From Novipirellula aureliae (GTDB taxonomy: Bacteria > Planctomycetota > Planctomycetia > Pirellulales > Pirellulaceae), in assembly GCF_007860185.1 (NCBI RefSeq), contig NZ_SJPY01000007.1, positions 1-64,000 of the forward strand: DNA of 64,000 nucleotides, read 5' to 3'. The notes beneath the pieces are model-generated. The model searched no databases. It had not been told where the DNA came from and saw nothing but the letters and a program-made list of their open reading frames with translations. Made by a program: the position numbers and the translations under genes. Below are positions 16,485 through 25,234 of this stretch, in pieces; within the stretch, counting starts at the first letter, position 1, and every line of letters begins with the position of its first letter.

Positions 16485-18860
16485 GTGGAAGCGGCGAAAA
16501 AAGGATTGAGCCATCGATCACTACCGGTCTGGACCCGTACAAAATATAGTCAGTTACTAGCGTCTAACTCATTTGAACCAGGAACCCTCCAATTGAATCC
16601 GACAAGTTACAAAGCAGCAAGAGAAACCATTCTTCAGTCAATTGAGTCGGCCAACGAAGTCGTTCAAAATCTTCGTATCAAAGACGGGGCATTTTTTAGC
16701 GAAATTCCATCCGAAGCTCAACGTCGTTTCGTTCATATCGAACGTGAAATTACCCGTTTGCGCCAACCGAACTTGACTGTCGCATTCGTTGGCGGTTTTA
16801 GTGCTGGTAAATCTTCGTTAGTCAATGCCTTTTTGGGGCGTTACCTTCTACCTGAATCTACCGAAGTCACGACTGCGGTCCCAACCTTCATTCGTTCAAC
16901 CGGTGAAAAGGAGTTTGCAAGACTAAGCTATCTCAGTAAAGCCGAAGTTGAAACGCTAGAGGAGCTCTACCGAGAGTCCTTTGCAAATAAGTTCAAGCAA
17001 CCTGAGCTTGCAAACATGCCCACGCAGGAACTTTTGGAGCAAGTCAGGCCGCAAACAAGTGAAGGCAAAGGCAAGAATCTTCTGCAGTACTTTGAGGTAT
17101 TTCTTGAGGAAAAGAAACGTCGCGATTTGCCTGATCGTGGCTTAACGAAGGACTGCTCGCTCGAAGAAATGGCTATTCACGTTCGAGACGAAAAGGAAGC
17201 CATGTTTTTGGATCGCGTTGAGGTCTTTGTTAACGCTCCTGATATTCCATCGGATGTGCAACTCGTCGATTTGCCGGGGATTAGCGTTCCCAATCCCCGT
17301 CACGAAAGATTGACTTATCGGTTTGTCACACAAGATGCCCATGCGCTCATTTTTGTTCTTCGTTCGACGCAATTGTTCAACCAGGACGAGCTGGACATTC
17401 TCGAGCGAATACGCAGCGGCGAATCGTCGATCTCCGATAAGACCTTTTGGGTTCTCAACCGGTGGGATGCCTTATCCGAACAGCAGCAAGCGGAAACGCT
17501 GATCGGATTCCAAGAACGGATGAAAGAATATAGCATCCCGGATAGCTATGTAATGGTAAAAACCAACGCGTTGCATGGTCTTCTAAGCCAGCTTGCTATT
17601 CGAGGGGTGCAACCCAACGACGCGAAGCTCAAGACTCATCAACAGGAATATGAAAAAGAATTGCCGCATCGGTACGGTGGAGACCACCGAACGGCGTTTA
17701 AGGAAAGTGAAATTGATGACCTCCAACGCGAGGTTCTTGACTACTTAAACAACCGTATTCGCAGTACGACATTGCGATCAGCCGTCGACAATTCCCAGCA
17801 AAATTTGGTCCAACCGCTTTTACATCACCTGTCACAAAAGAAACGTCATGACGAGCAGTTGGTCCATGGTGCCCTCGAAAACGAGCAGGCAGCTGACACT
17901 CGCACCCGAACCGAAATGCGATACGAGTCACGGAAGTCGGAATTGATGAAGTGCTTCAAATCGCTACGGGATGGTATCGCGGTGTCACGGGGCGAACAAT
18001 TCGCTGATGGCGAAGATCACATTTCAATCCAACTTCGTGCAGAGATCGATAGTGGCAACTCGACCGATGCGTATGAGGTTTACAAGTCAATCATTGCCGA
18101 CAACCGGCTTCGAACATTTCCTTACTACTTCGAAATAGAGATGAAGGTAGTGGACGGTCTTAATTCCGTTTTGAAGTCCGAATTTCAAAAATTGGTACGC
18201 CAACATGTCAGCGACGCATTAGAGAATCTGACGAACGTTATTCGAGATGAACTGGAGAAACTTAAGTCCGACGTCAACTTCGATGCTGCCGTCACTCAGG
18301 GGCTTGGGCAAGTGCTCGCGGGAAGCCGTGATATGGTTTTGAACAAGGTTGATGGAATCGTGGAACAAAAGGCTGGCCAACTTGATAGCCTCCTCGTTTA
18401 CAAATCGAAGGGTTTCTTTGCCTTCTTTGGTGGTGGTAACGAAATAATCGACGGCCTCGAAGGGGCCGCACGTATGTTTGCAACCGAACTAAAGGACGTG
18501 CGACAAGAAATCAAACCCGAGCACATGGAGGAGAAGACGAAAAAAATTCGGGAAACGCTCAGCACTCATTATATGCAACATGTTGAGACGTTTGGCGAAG
18601 ACGTCCGCAATTCGGTTTGGCCAATCGTCATAAATGAGATGCACGATTTGGAGAAAAAGCTGTTAGGCGAGCTTTCTCGAGAATACCGTACTTTGCTTGA
18701 AAAATCGGTCCAAGGGGAGGTCGAAATCGAGTACGGTTCGCGGCGAGGAGAGTTGGAGGCAAGATCGAAACGATTCCGGCAAGCGATTGAGACTCTGCAA
18801 GAGTCAACTTCGACGATGCAGCAAGCGTTATCGCAAACCAAAGCCGAAACGACTGCATGA
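16485..18860 (+). CDS. bacterial dynamin-like GTPase
   Basis: The 791-residue product (GTG start 3 bp after the previous stop) has an N-terminal dynamin-type GTPase: G1 GGFSAGKSS (103-111), switch threonines near 129-130, G3 DLPG (262-265) and G4 NRWD (325-328). The large helical C-terminal region (about 430-790) is rich in E, K and Q with a short hydrophobic/glycine segment (GFFAFFGGGNEIID), a possible membrane-contact paddle. The family binds and remodels membranes in a nucleotide-dependent way. Its position between a lipase and a glycine-zipper protein fits a membrane-acting complex. Confidence 0.88.
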   Translation: MEAAKKGLSHRSLPVWTRTKYSQLLASNSFEPGTLQLNPTSYKAARETILQSIESANEVVQNLRIKDGAFFSEIPSEAQRRFVHIEREITRLRQPNLTVAFVGGFSAGKSSLVNAFLGRYLLPESTEVTTAVPTFIRSTGEKEFARLSYLSKAEVETLEELYRESFANKFKQPELANMPTQELLEQVRPQTSEGKGKNLLQYFEVFLEEKKRRDLPDRGLTKDCSLEEMAIHVRDEKEAMFLDRVEVFVNAPDIPSDVQLVDLPGISVPNPRHERLTYRFVTQDAHALIFVLRSTQLFNQDELDILERIRSGESSISDKTFWVLNRWDALSEQQQAETLIGFQERMKEYSIPDSYVMVKTNALHGLLSQLAIRGVQPNDAKLKTHQQEYEKELPHRYGGDHRTAFKESEIDDLQREVLDYLNNRIRSTTLRSAVDNSQQNLVQPLLHHLSQKKRHDEQLVHGALENEQAADTRTRTEMRYESRKSELMKCFKSLRDGIAVSRGEQFADGEDHISIQLRAEIDSGNSTDAYEVYKSIIADNRLRTFPYYFEIEMKVVDGLNSVLKSEFQKLVRQHVSDALENLTNVIRDELEKLKSDVNFDAAVTQGLGQVLAGSRDMVLNKVDGIVEQKAGQLDSLLVYKSKGFFAFFGGGNEIIDGLEGAARMFATELKDVRQEIKPEHMEEKTKKIRETLSTHYMQHVETFGEDVRNSVWPIVINEMHDLEKKLLGELSREYRTLLEKSVQGEVEIEYGSRRGELEARSKRFRQAIETLQESTSTMQQALSQTKAETTA

Positions 18861-18906
18861 CCGGGCTTGTTGCATAACCCATATCGTCGAGAATTTTCAT
18901 TTTAGC

Positions 18907-19404
18907 ATGGACGACATCAACAACGAGCTAAACGATGTCGAGGGGACTGAATCGGTAATGAAGATCGATTTCTTTGAGCCTTCACGCCTGCGTTGGCAGG
19001 CCACCGCAGCAGCGGCTACTGGCGGTGCGGTCGCGGGCGGGACGATTGATCTTTTTGTCGGTGGTGCTTCATTTGGTACCGGTGTGTTGATCGGCGGAAC
19101 GCTCGGTGCGATTGGTGGCTATTTTGGTGCCGGCGGTTATGAATCGTATACGGAATCCGGTTCGACGACCATAAGCCTTGGGCCGACGACGGAACTATTA
19201 TGTTTACTAACCGGTGCGGGTGTGAGCGCAGCGAAAGTGCTAAAAAACCGTGGTCGTGCTGATCCAAATAACGTTTGTATCCGGTTTGACCACAAGGCGT
19301 TTGTGCCCGACAAAGACGCACGCAGTGAAATTGACGGACTGAAGAAATCGCAAAAAGCAACATCAATGCTTGAGAAAGCGATCCGACAGGCGATTGAATC
19401 GTAG
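18907..19404 (+). CDS. glycine-zipper membrane protein, GTPase partner
   Basis: I take ATG 18907 (MDDINNELNDVEGTESV); a longer frame starting at 18697 only overlaps the GTPase gene in another frame. The product has 165 residues. Residues about 37-80 form two glycine-zipper helices (GGAVAGGTIDLFVGGASFG, then GGTLGAIGGYFGAGG). This resembles the glycine-rich hydrophobic stretch seen in some membrane GTPase-associated (DUF3482-like) proteins. The gene follows the dynamin-like gene by 46 bp and is the last of the operon. It may insert in the membrane as the receptor or pore-like partner of the GTPase. Confidence 0.7.
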   Translation: MDDINNELNDVEGTESVMKIDFFEPSRLRWQATAAAATGGAVAGGTIDLFVGGASFGTGVLIGGTLGAIGGYFGAGGYESYTESGSTTISLGPTTELLCLLTGAGVSAAKVLKNRGRADPNNVCIRFDHKAFVPDKDARSEIDGLKKSQKATSMLEKAIRQAIES

Positions 19405-19542
19405 CAAGGGTCGTTTTATCGAGTGTTTGGTCCACAACCATTCATTCGCTTGCCCCGGCTTTTTCGCCTTCACGTCGGACGCTGGAAAATCGGGGTCTTC
19501 TCGCTTCCAATTTTCCAAGGTCTTCTTGGTTCGCCCTGCCAT
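19363..19542 (-). pseudogene. short ORF or gene fragment with possible DNA-binding start
   Basis: A 59-codon minus-strand frame starts at ATG 19542 with MAGRTKKTLENWKRED, then DFPASDVKAKKPGQANEW. The composition looks coding and the start resembles a helix-turn-helix recognition segment. The last part runs antisense into the operon end at 19404, so the true 3' end is probably lost. It lies 69 bp downstream of the minus-strand gene at 19612-19920, and the two may be remains of one mobile operon. Confidence 0.35.
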
Positions 19543-19611
19543 CGGTGCGGCCTGTTGTAGAGTTACGTATCCGCTTGTTGGTCCCTTCGCAGGCTCCGAC
19601 GCAAGCAGCAG

Positions 19612-19920
19612 CTACACCGCATCGACGATTCGTTTACGTGTTCGCTTTTGATTCCAAACCCTTTTGGCGAACAAAAGCCGGTGGTCGCTTTCAGCCTCAT
19701 CGCGGCACCAATACGCATCGACCAGTAAAGCAACGCCAACGGCCTCAGTAGACTCGTCACCGCCGATGTAGCGTTGATACCATTCGGTTAGCTTTGCGGC
19801 CGTTAAATACACTTCCAGCGACTCGTATAGCCGCACTAGCCGTTTATCGTGCTTGGCGATTGCTTGGCGCTCGATTGCCTCAAATCGATCAAGCCATAGT
19901 GATACCGTTTCTCGGTTCAT
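19612..19920 (-). CDS. small hypothetical protein
   Basis: The 102-residue product (MNRETVSLWLDRFEAIERQAIAK) is charged and helical, with residue composition typical of real coding sequence. No family is recognised. It precedes the short fragment at 19363-19542 in the same orientation. It may belong to an accessory element now degraded. Confidence 0.5.
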   Translation of the reverse strand: MNRETVSLWLDRFEAIERQAIAKHDKRLVRLYESLEVYLTAAKLTEWYQRYIGGDESTEAVGVALLVDAYWCRDEAESDHRLLFAKRVWNQKRTRKRIVDAV

Positions 19921-20513
19921 TACAGCGTGTTCTTTCGTCTAGCCATTTCAAAGCTTGCAGCGGCACTCGGCGTGCAAGTTTGGCGATGGTGTTTAAGTTG
20001 GCCCAGTCGGCTTCGAAGAAGTGGAGGCGACTGAACTGTCACGAAAAGATCACACTCGTCATCGAAGGACGGTCCTTCAAAGACGGAATTATGCAGGATG
20101 AAATTGCCGCCTCATTCATTTTCTCAGAACACAACTATTGACAACAACTCCTCAATAGCCACCTCCAGTAACCTCGGTGCCATGCCAATTCGCATCGATA
20201 ATGGTCACTGGGCCATTAGGCAAAATACCACTAACGACCGAGTCTTTGGTGAATGGCTCAAGTTTTGTCATCAGCTTTCAAAATCCCTGCCAAAGTACCA
20301 GCAATAGGCACCAAAGAACACGGCAAGTTCGCGACACCTCGCCTACACCCGGCGGTCATCATAAATCGATAAGCACGTCGCTTCGATCACATGAGTGCTG
20401 GCACTCGAAACCTAGGATTGTTCCGCACCCATGCGACAAAGCACCGCTCGTTCCGGTATGATTTGTGATGTCCGCCGGTTAAGGCAATCGCACAAATACT
20501 TCGAGGGCGATCG
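19921..20513. other. non-coding or degraded stretch
   Basis: No convincing gene is visible in these ~590 bp. Short open frames on the plus strand have no recognisable content. The end of the region contains GAGGG just before the HNH gene start. Confidence 0.4.
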
Positions 20514-21293
20514 ATGACTGCTACTGAACTTATTTATTTGAACAATTGCTTGGGACGTAATCACGCGAAAGTTTACGAAAATGAGCGAGCCTTTTTTGAT
20601 TTCAGTGCGAGCGGACATCAAGAGAAAATGGCTGCTGGCCTTGCCGTTGGACAGGAATGCGTTGTGGCCTCATTGAGCAAAATGGGATCGATCGCCTTTT
20701 CGTGGTACTCGCTTGAGGAAGAGCGGTTAATACCAAGTGAATCGGGTGTGCTGGATAGGGTCTTTCTGGGCCAACGATTCTTCAGCGAATCGATGTCAAA
20801 ACCGAAGGCAGCGAAATCAAAGCGATACGCGATCTTCTTTAATTCACTAGGTCACTTCAAACGGTCTTCCGTTCTGAGAGCAACGTTAGCACCACGCTAT
20901 TACCCACCAAGTAAGAAACTGAAGGTAAAACTGAACCCGGATGAAGTGGATATCGCTGGACAAGCCTACCCAGAAGGCGCAACGAAAACCGTCGTCGTCA
21001 ATGCCTATGAACGTAACGCGGCGGCCCGATCCGCTTGTCTTCAACACTATGGACTGCGATGCGCAATTTGTGATTTGTCCTTTGCTGAAGCCTACGGCAC
21101 CGACGCAGAGGGTTACATCCATGTGCATCACCGCAAACCGTTGGCAAAGCTAAAAACGGCTTACGAGGTCAACCCCATCAAAGACCTTGTCCCTGTCTGT
21201 CCAAACTGCCACGCCGTTATTCACCTTGGCGGGGCAAACCGATCTGTGGACCAAGTGCGAGCGATGATCGAGACAGCAAAATCGGCACAGTAG
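20514..21293 (+). CDS. HNH endonuclease with N-terminal accessory domain
   Basis: The 259-residue protein ends in an HNH domain: zinc ligands Cys183 and Cys186 (CAIC), the catalytic HH pair at 205-206 (VHHRKPL), and CPNCH at 229-233 with His237. The layout matches restriction-type HNH nucleases of the McrA-like class, including DLVPVCPNCHAVIH. The N-terminal ~140 residues form a separate domain without known motif, perhaps for recognition of modified or specific DNA. No methyltransferase is adjacent. GAGGG lies about 8 bp before the ATG. It could be a lone type IV-like restriction enzyme. Confidence 0.82.
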   Translation: MTATELIYLNNCLGRNHAKVYENERAFFDFSASGHQEKMAAGLAVGQECVVASLSKMGSIAFSWYSLEEERLIPSESGVLDRVFLGQRFFSESMSKPKAAKSKRYAIFFNSLGHFKRSSVLRATLAPRYYPPSKKLKVKLNPDEVDIAGQAYPEGATKTVVVNAYERNAAARSACLQHYGLRCAICDLSFAEAYGTDAEGYIHVHHRKPLAKLKTAYEVNPIKDLVPVCPNCHAVIHLGGANRSVDQVRAMIETAKSAQ

Positions 21294-21578
21294 CGACTCG
21301 CTAACTATTTAATCTCGCCGTTCGGTTGGGGTCGATAAACCGCCATGCCCGCAATCGATTCGTGGTGTCGCTCCACACTGGTTTAAGAAAGGGCCAGGCA
21401 CGTGTGTTCATAGATACCGGGGCAGTCTCTGGTGAGTTGTTTATGCGCTCGTGCAGGTTGTGTCGCATGCTCTAACGCATCAACAGCTTTAAGAAATTGG
21501 ATTGTTCACCGCCGCGAACCTATCCGGTAAACAACAACCAAATGCAACCCTCCACTAAGCGAATTAGAGCTTCTCGCC

Positions 21579-21893
21579 TCAGCCAACGACACATTCGCAG
21601 GCCCCCTCGAGCCGAAAAGAGCAAATAAGTAAGACGCTGAACAAAACAGGTGAATCAGTCGGTCGGGTATCGTCCCCGAAACACAGCTGTTCAATGCAGC
21701 GTAGTTCCACGTTAGTTACAGTGGCCAACGGAATCATCCGAGTCAGTCCGGCTTGCGAAAGTTGTTCGGCACGCCCCGCGTCCCATTCAATAAGCGACTC
21801 TCGGCTTCTTTTAACAGTCAGGGAATATTCTCGCGGCTGTACAACGCTCACCTCGCTACGGCGATACTCAAATTCAGGGCCAGCGGTCATCAC
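21579..21893 (-). CDS. hypothetical protein, second gene of a two-gene unit
   Basis: The 104-residue product starts at GTG 21893 (ATG 21890 follows immediately) and overlaps the stop of the upstream gene at 21890-21892, so the two are translationally coupled. The sequence is not recognised and no membrane segment is clear. Such tight overlap suggests partner proteins acting in one complex. Confidence 0.5.
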   Translation of the reverse strand: MMTAGPEFEYRRSEVSVVQPREYSLTVKRSRESLIEWDAGRAEQLSQAGLTRMIPLATVTNVELRCIEQLCFGDDTRPTDSPVLFSVLLICSFRLEGACECVVG

Positions 21894-22579
21894 CGTCGGA
21901 TCCAGCGCAGCCGAATGTGGTCTCGGAACTCGGCCGCTGACATAGTGTTTTGAAGTCCGTTGTACGCTTCATCAGATTGTCCAAACTCCGATGCCTTACA
22001 AACGAAGACGAAGATCCCGCCCATGTACCTCGTCGCGAGTTTCGCACCTTTCGGCAACTCAATCTCGTATCCGCGTTCATCGTACATCACTCCATCGTCC
22101 CAACCAATTCGACTAGTGTATGTGCCGTCGCGCAGCCGCACCAGCTCTTCATCTTTAATGTTCGGTGATTCGGTGTCTCCCTCCGGTGCGAGGCTGCTGC
22201 ACTCGAGGCGGAAATAGGAATGTTCCAGGCTGTCTTTAAAAATTTCGCACGTCAACAACTTGGGCACCATTGTGTGGATATGGCCGTGGTCGATAATGTC
22301 AATACATCTAGAATCGGGGGAACGGGCCACTCTATGAATATCAATGCCGCCACTCGATGGAAGAAGCATATGACATAAGTCTGCGGTAGATACCAATCCT
22401 CGCAGAATGGCAAATATATCGTCCAGACGATTCCAGCTGACGCTATTTGGTAAAGCGATTGGAAAAAGTTTGCGAAGTAACGTCTCCCATTGCGGAAGCA
22501 TCTCACCGCGAAAATCTTGTGTGCACATCGAATAAGTCTCTGAGTTGAGGGTTTTTGGAACCACGAACATACATGACAC
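21890..22579 (-). CDS. hypothetical protein, first gene of a two-gene unit
   Basis: The 229-residue protein has no recognised motif. It has a mixed alpha/beta composition, is Cys-containing near the N-terminus, and carries a central IDIHRVARSPDSR/HGHIHTMVPKL region. It overlaps the next gene by four bases. It lies between an HNH nuclease and transposase debris, in a clearly accessory region. Confidence 0.5.
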   Translation of the reverse strand: MSCMFVVPKTLNSETYSMCTQDFRGEMLPQWETLLRKLFPIALPNSVSWNRLDDIFAILRGLVSTADLCHMLLPSSGGIDIHRVARSPDSRCIDIIDHGHIHTMVPKLLTCEIFKDSLEHSYFRLECSSLAPEGDTESPNIKDEELVRLRDGTYTSRIGWDDGVMYDERGYEIELPKGAKLATRYMGGIFVFVCKASEFGQSDEAYNGLQNTMSAAEFRDHIRLRWIRR

Positions 22580-22772
22580 TGGGTTACCATGGCTATCCTG
22601 CCTAAGGGCTCTAATAACGATGTCCCTTAGCCCGGATTATTCACAAGCATTTAGATTTGGGATCGTCTGGAAAAAATTTGGGTGAGATTCGCAGGGGTAG
22701 GTGCTTTGGTGCTCGATCAGCGCGGAACGCCCCCTTTCCCCCATTCAGAATTTCGTCTCGCCTCTGGCAGAT

Positions 22773-23198
22773 TTAGGCACTGTTGAGGTCGGGCCGAGCG
22801 TAGCCCGATAGCAGATCCGCAACACGCTTGAGATGATTGGCCCACGGCCAACTCGACGAGAATTGCACACGGATTCGCCGCGTGCGGACGATCACTCGGT
22901 ACGCGACCTTGATCACGTGAGTCCGCCACGTGCAAGCGTGACCCTCTCCCACAGGGTCGCGGCGACGGCGGCGAGTGTGATGACGACGCTTGACCCCAGG
23001 CGACTGAGCTTCCATAGGAATCTCAGCATTGGCGAACTGATCAATCTCAGGCACTATCTCGACAATCTGCCGAATTCGCACCAGCAAGTTCGCCGCAACG
23101 CTGTGCATCATCACGCGGAACAGATTGGCCTTGTAACGATGGTCACTGAGGCGATCACAACACAATTCACATTTGAGTTCCTTGTGACGGTTTACCTC
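22773..23198 (-). pseudogene. C-terminal remnant of an IS1380-type transposase
   Basis: Read on the minus strand from about 23198, the frame gives EVNRHKELKCELCCDRLSDHRYKANLF in overlapping parts, then MMHSVAANLLVRIRQIVE and a distal THVIKVAYRVIVRTRRIRV segment. This matches the C-terminal end of IS1380-family DDE transposases. The N-terminal half is absent. Sequence upstream of 23198 belongs to a different transposase, so a recombination junction lies there. Confidence 0.65.
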
Positions 23199-23199
23199 C

Positions 23200-23765
23200 G
23201 CAGTGTGCAACATAATCAACCTGTAGGTTCCCTGGAGCGACGTCATCCCATTCAGAAAAAGTCTTAACCGCGATTGCCGCACGGATCTTTTTCTTGGGTC
23301 GAATATGATTTTTTTTTCCAGTCGCCTTCTCACGTATCGGTCGGAGGAGTCGGTCGATGGTCGCGGAACTTGCCGACAGCACCCGTGTTCTAAGGGATTC
23401 GTCAAGATCCATGTGGCCATGTGATTCCACTGGTTTGATTAACTCTGGCAGAATCGCTTTGAGACGCTTTCCGCATAATCGATCCGAGGATTCCCAAAGC
23501 GTAACAAGCACTTCTTTAACCGCGCAGTCGTATATTTTTCGGCCCACTACTTCGCAATCGACAGAGACGAAGCTTCTCGGTGAGCGAACAGCCGTAATGC
23601 GTACTTGCGTTGGTGCCCGGTAATCGCGACCAACTCATCAAGTATTCGAGACTTGTCCTTTTTTCGGGCGCCGTAGTATCGCGTTCGAATTAAGTCAATC
23701 AGCCCTGCTTTTGCATGCATTTCCATGGCGGCACCTACGATTCTGGTATCTTTCAATTGAGGCAA
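23200..23765 (-). pseudogene. frameshifted N-terminal remnant of an integrase-core transposase
   Basis: Two minus-strand frames (23765 to 23547, then about 23547 to 23200) together give an N-terminal region with KDKSRILDELVAITGHQRKYALRLF, then VLVTLWESSDRLCGKRLKAILP, LSASSATIDRLLRP and the start of the catalytic core VDYVAHCGG. This is typical of integrase-type transposases. A frameshift or stop separates the halves, and the core is cut after the first catalytic Asp, where the IS1380 remnant begins. Confidence 0.6.
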
Positions 23766-24140
23766 CCATTATCTTTCGGTATCCGATCCGCTGAGGCAAT
23801 GCGCTTTTGATAAAGAACTCGCTCATCGATCATCTTTTCTATTTGGGTAGTGAAAACTGCCAAATATAGAGGGAGACGTAAGGCAGAACAATCAAAGTCG
23901 CTGTGACAAAATGCCGCTGCGACAAGTTGATAGCTAGTTGGTGTGGCGAGTTGCTTAAAGATCCGATTGCAACCAGCTACCTTGGAGAAGGCTTGAAAGC
24001 CAGTGTTTCGTTCTATGCTAACCCGCTAAGGCGACTCTTTGTCGATTTCAGTAAGCTTTTCGAACCGACTCACTTTCATTTCCTACAATGCCAGGTTGAC
24101 TAAACGTTGGTATCATATCCGTTTTCCATGGAGACCTCGC
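23766..24140. other. intergenic stretch, no gene seen
   Basis: These ~375 bp contain no recognisable gene. An upstream in-frame ATG for the phosphatase occurs at 24039, but the residues it would add do not look conserved. Confidence 0.35.
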
Positions 24141-24710
24141 TTGCACATCCCAACCAAATTTGTTCATCCAGAGAAACCGACGCCATGCAATCGCACCTAT
24201 TGGGTTATTGACGATGTTTTACTCGCTGGGGCGTATCCCGGTCGGCCAGATCCAGCTGACCATAGGCAGCGGATCGCGTCGCTCTTCAACGCCGGCATGC
24301 GGACGTTCATCAACTTGCAAGAAGAAAACGAAACCAACAATTCCGGAAAACCGTTCGTTCGCTACGACAATGAACTGCGAAGGCTTGCAAGCGATCGTAG
24401 CGAGCAAATTGCTCACCTGCGTTTTCCGATCCCGGATGGCGGAACAACGTCCATCGACCGTATGCGGTGCATCCTCGACGCAATCGACCTATCTCTCGCT
24501 GCCGATCGCCCCGTCTATATCCACTGCTTCGGAGGAATGGGACGCACCGGTACGGCGGTCTGTTGTTGGCTGCTACGTCATCGGCTAATCTCTACTGAAA
24601 ACGTTTTCGAGCGATTAACCCAACTGCGGCAAGCCGACGTGGAACGAGCGAGTTGGAAAGCACCCGAAAATGCTGATCAAGCGGCCTTCGTTTTGTCCTG
24701 GTTGGGTTAG
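24141..24710 (+). CDS. dual-specificity/tyrosine-type protein phosphatase
   Basis: The product carries the cysteine phosphatase signature HCFGGMGRTGT (Cys163 and Arg169 counted from the distal ATG at 24039). A likely general-acid Asp is in FPIPDGG about 30 residues upstream. The homologous region starts near TYWVIDDVLLAGAYPG, typical of bacterial DSP/PTP proteins. I propose TTG 24141 as start (about 189 residues) because the segment encoded from 24039 lacks conservation. It probably dephosphorylates protein Ser/Thr/Tyr or a small phosphorylated substrate. Confidence 0.8.
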   Translation: MHIPTKFVHPEKPTPCNRTYWVIDDVLLAGAYPGRPDPADHRQRIASLFNAGMRTFINLQEENETNNSGKPFVRYDNELRRLASDRSEQIAHLRFPIPDGGTTSIDRMRCILDAIDLSLAADRPVYIHCFGGMGRTGTAVCCWLLRHRLISTENVFERLTQLRQADVERASWKAPENADQAAFVLSWLG

Positions 24711-24744
24711 GCAAGGCGAAATCGAGTATAACATCATAGGATTA

Positions 24745-24948
24745 ATGGAGTCAGCTCAAGTAAGGAACCATGTTATCAGAGCGATACTCGTAAGAATTGG
24801 AATCGATCAAGCGTTTGGCAATTGGAACGCTCCAGTTGCCGAGGATGGTAGTTTCGTTTTTGTTCCCCCCCCACACGTCAATTCGACGTCGACAATCAGT
24901 ACTCGATCCGGCTTGCGGCCATTTAAAAAACTAACACTTTCTGGTTGA
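24745..24948 (+). pseudogene. N-terminal fragment resembling nucleotide-modification-associated (Nmad-type) proteins
   Basis: From ATG 24745 the frame reads RAILVRIGIDQAFGNWNAPV then DGSFVFVP, which resembles the conserved N-terminus of Nmad-type hypothetical proteins. It then enters a run of eight C at about 24865-24872, after which the expected continuation is lost and the frame ends at 24948. A frameshift in the C run followed by deletion would explain this. The family assignment is from memory and moderate. Confidence 0.4.
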
Positions 24949-24974
24949 CTGCTAGTCAAGCCAATACGAACACC

Positions 24975-25197
24975 GATCCCGAAGACGGCGGATGCTACAC
25001 CGTCAAACGTTATCACTCCACCAATAGATGAACGATGACGGCTGGCAACACAACACGATCGAGCTACAACCACTCAACAGCGATTACCAGCCAATCCAAA
25101 TCACCGAAGAAATGCCAATGACGTTCGGATCATCGGTGAGTTCGTCACGGTCTTTAAATCCGAGAGGTATCTGAGAGAATTTGCATCGCCATGGTGA
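24975..25197 (+). pseudogene. degraded C-terminal fragment of a peptidase S24-like domain protein
   Basis: Three successive frames carry segments that belong together: DPEDGGCYTVKRYHS (24975-), NDDGWQHNTIELQPLN with DYQPIQITEE (25031-), and NDVRIIGEFVTVFKS (25117-), ending at TGA 25195-25197. The order matches the C-terminal LexA/S24-like module of some helicase or restriction-associated proteins. Two frameshifts make it non-functional. Confidence 0.45.
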
Positions 25198-25234
25198 TTT
25201 CCGAAGTGACATTTTTTGAAAAGAGAGAATATCC

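Noticed and set aside
18697-18906. Upstream extension of the glycine-zipper protein
   Set aside because: It overlaps the end of the dynamin-like gene in another frame, and ATG 18907 gives a sensible N-terminus.
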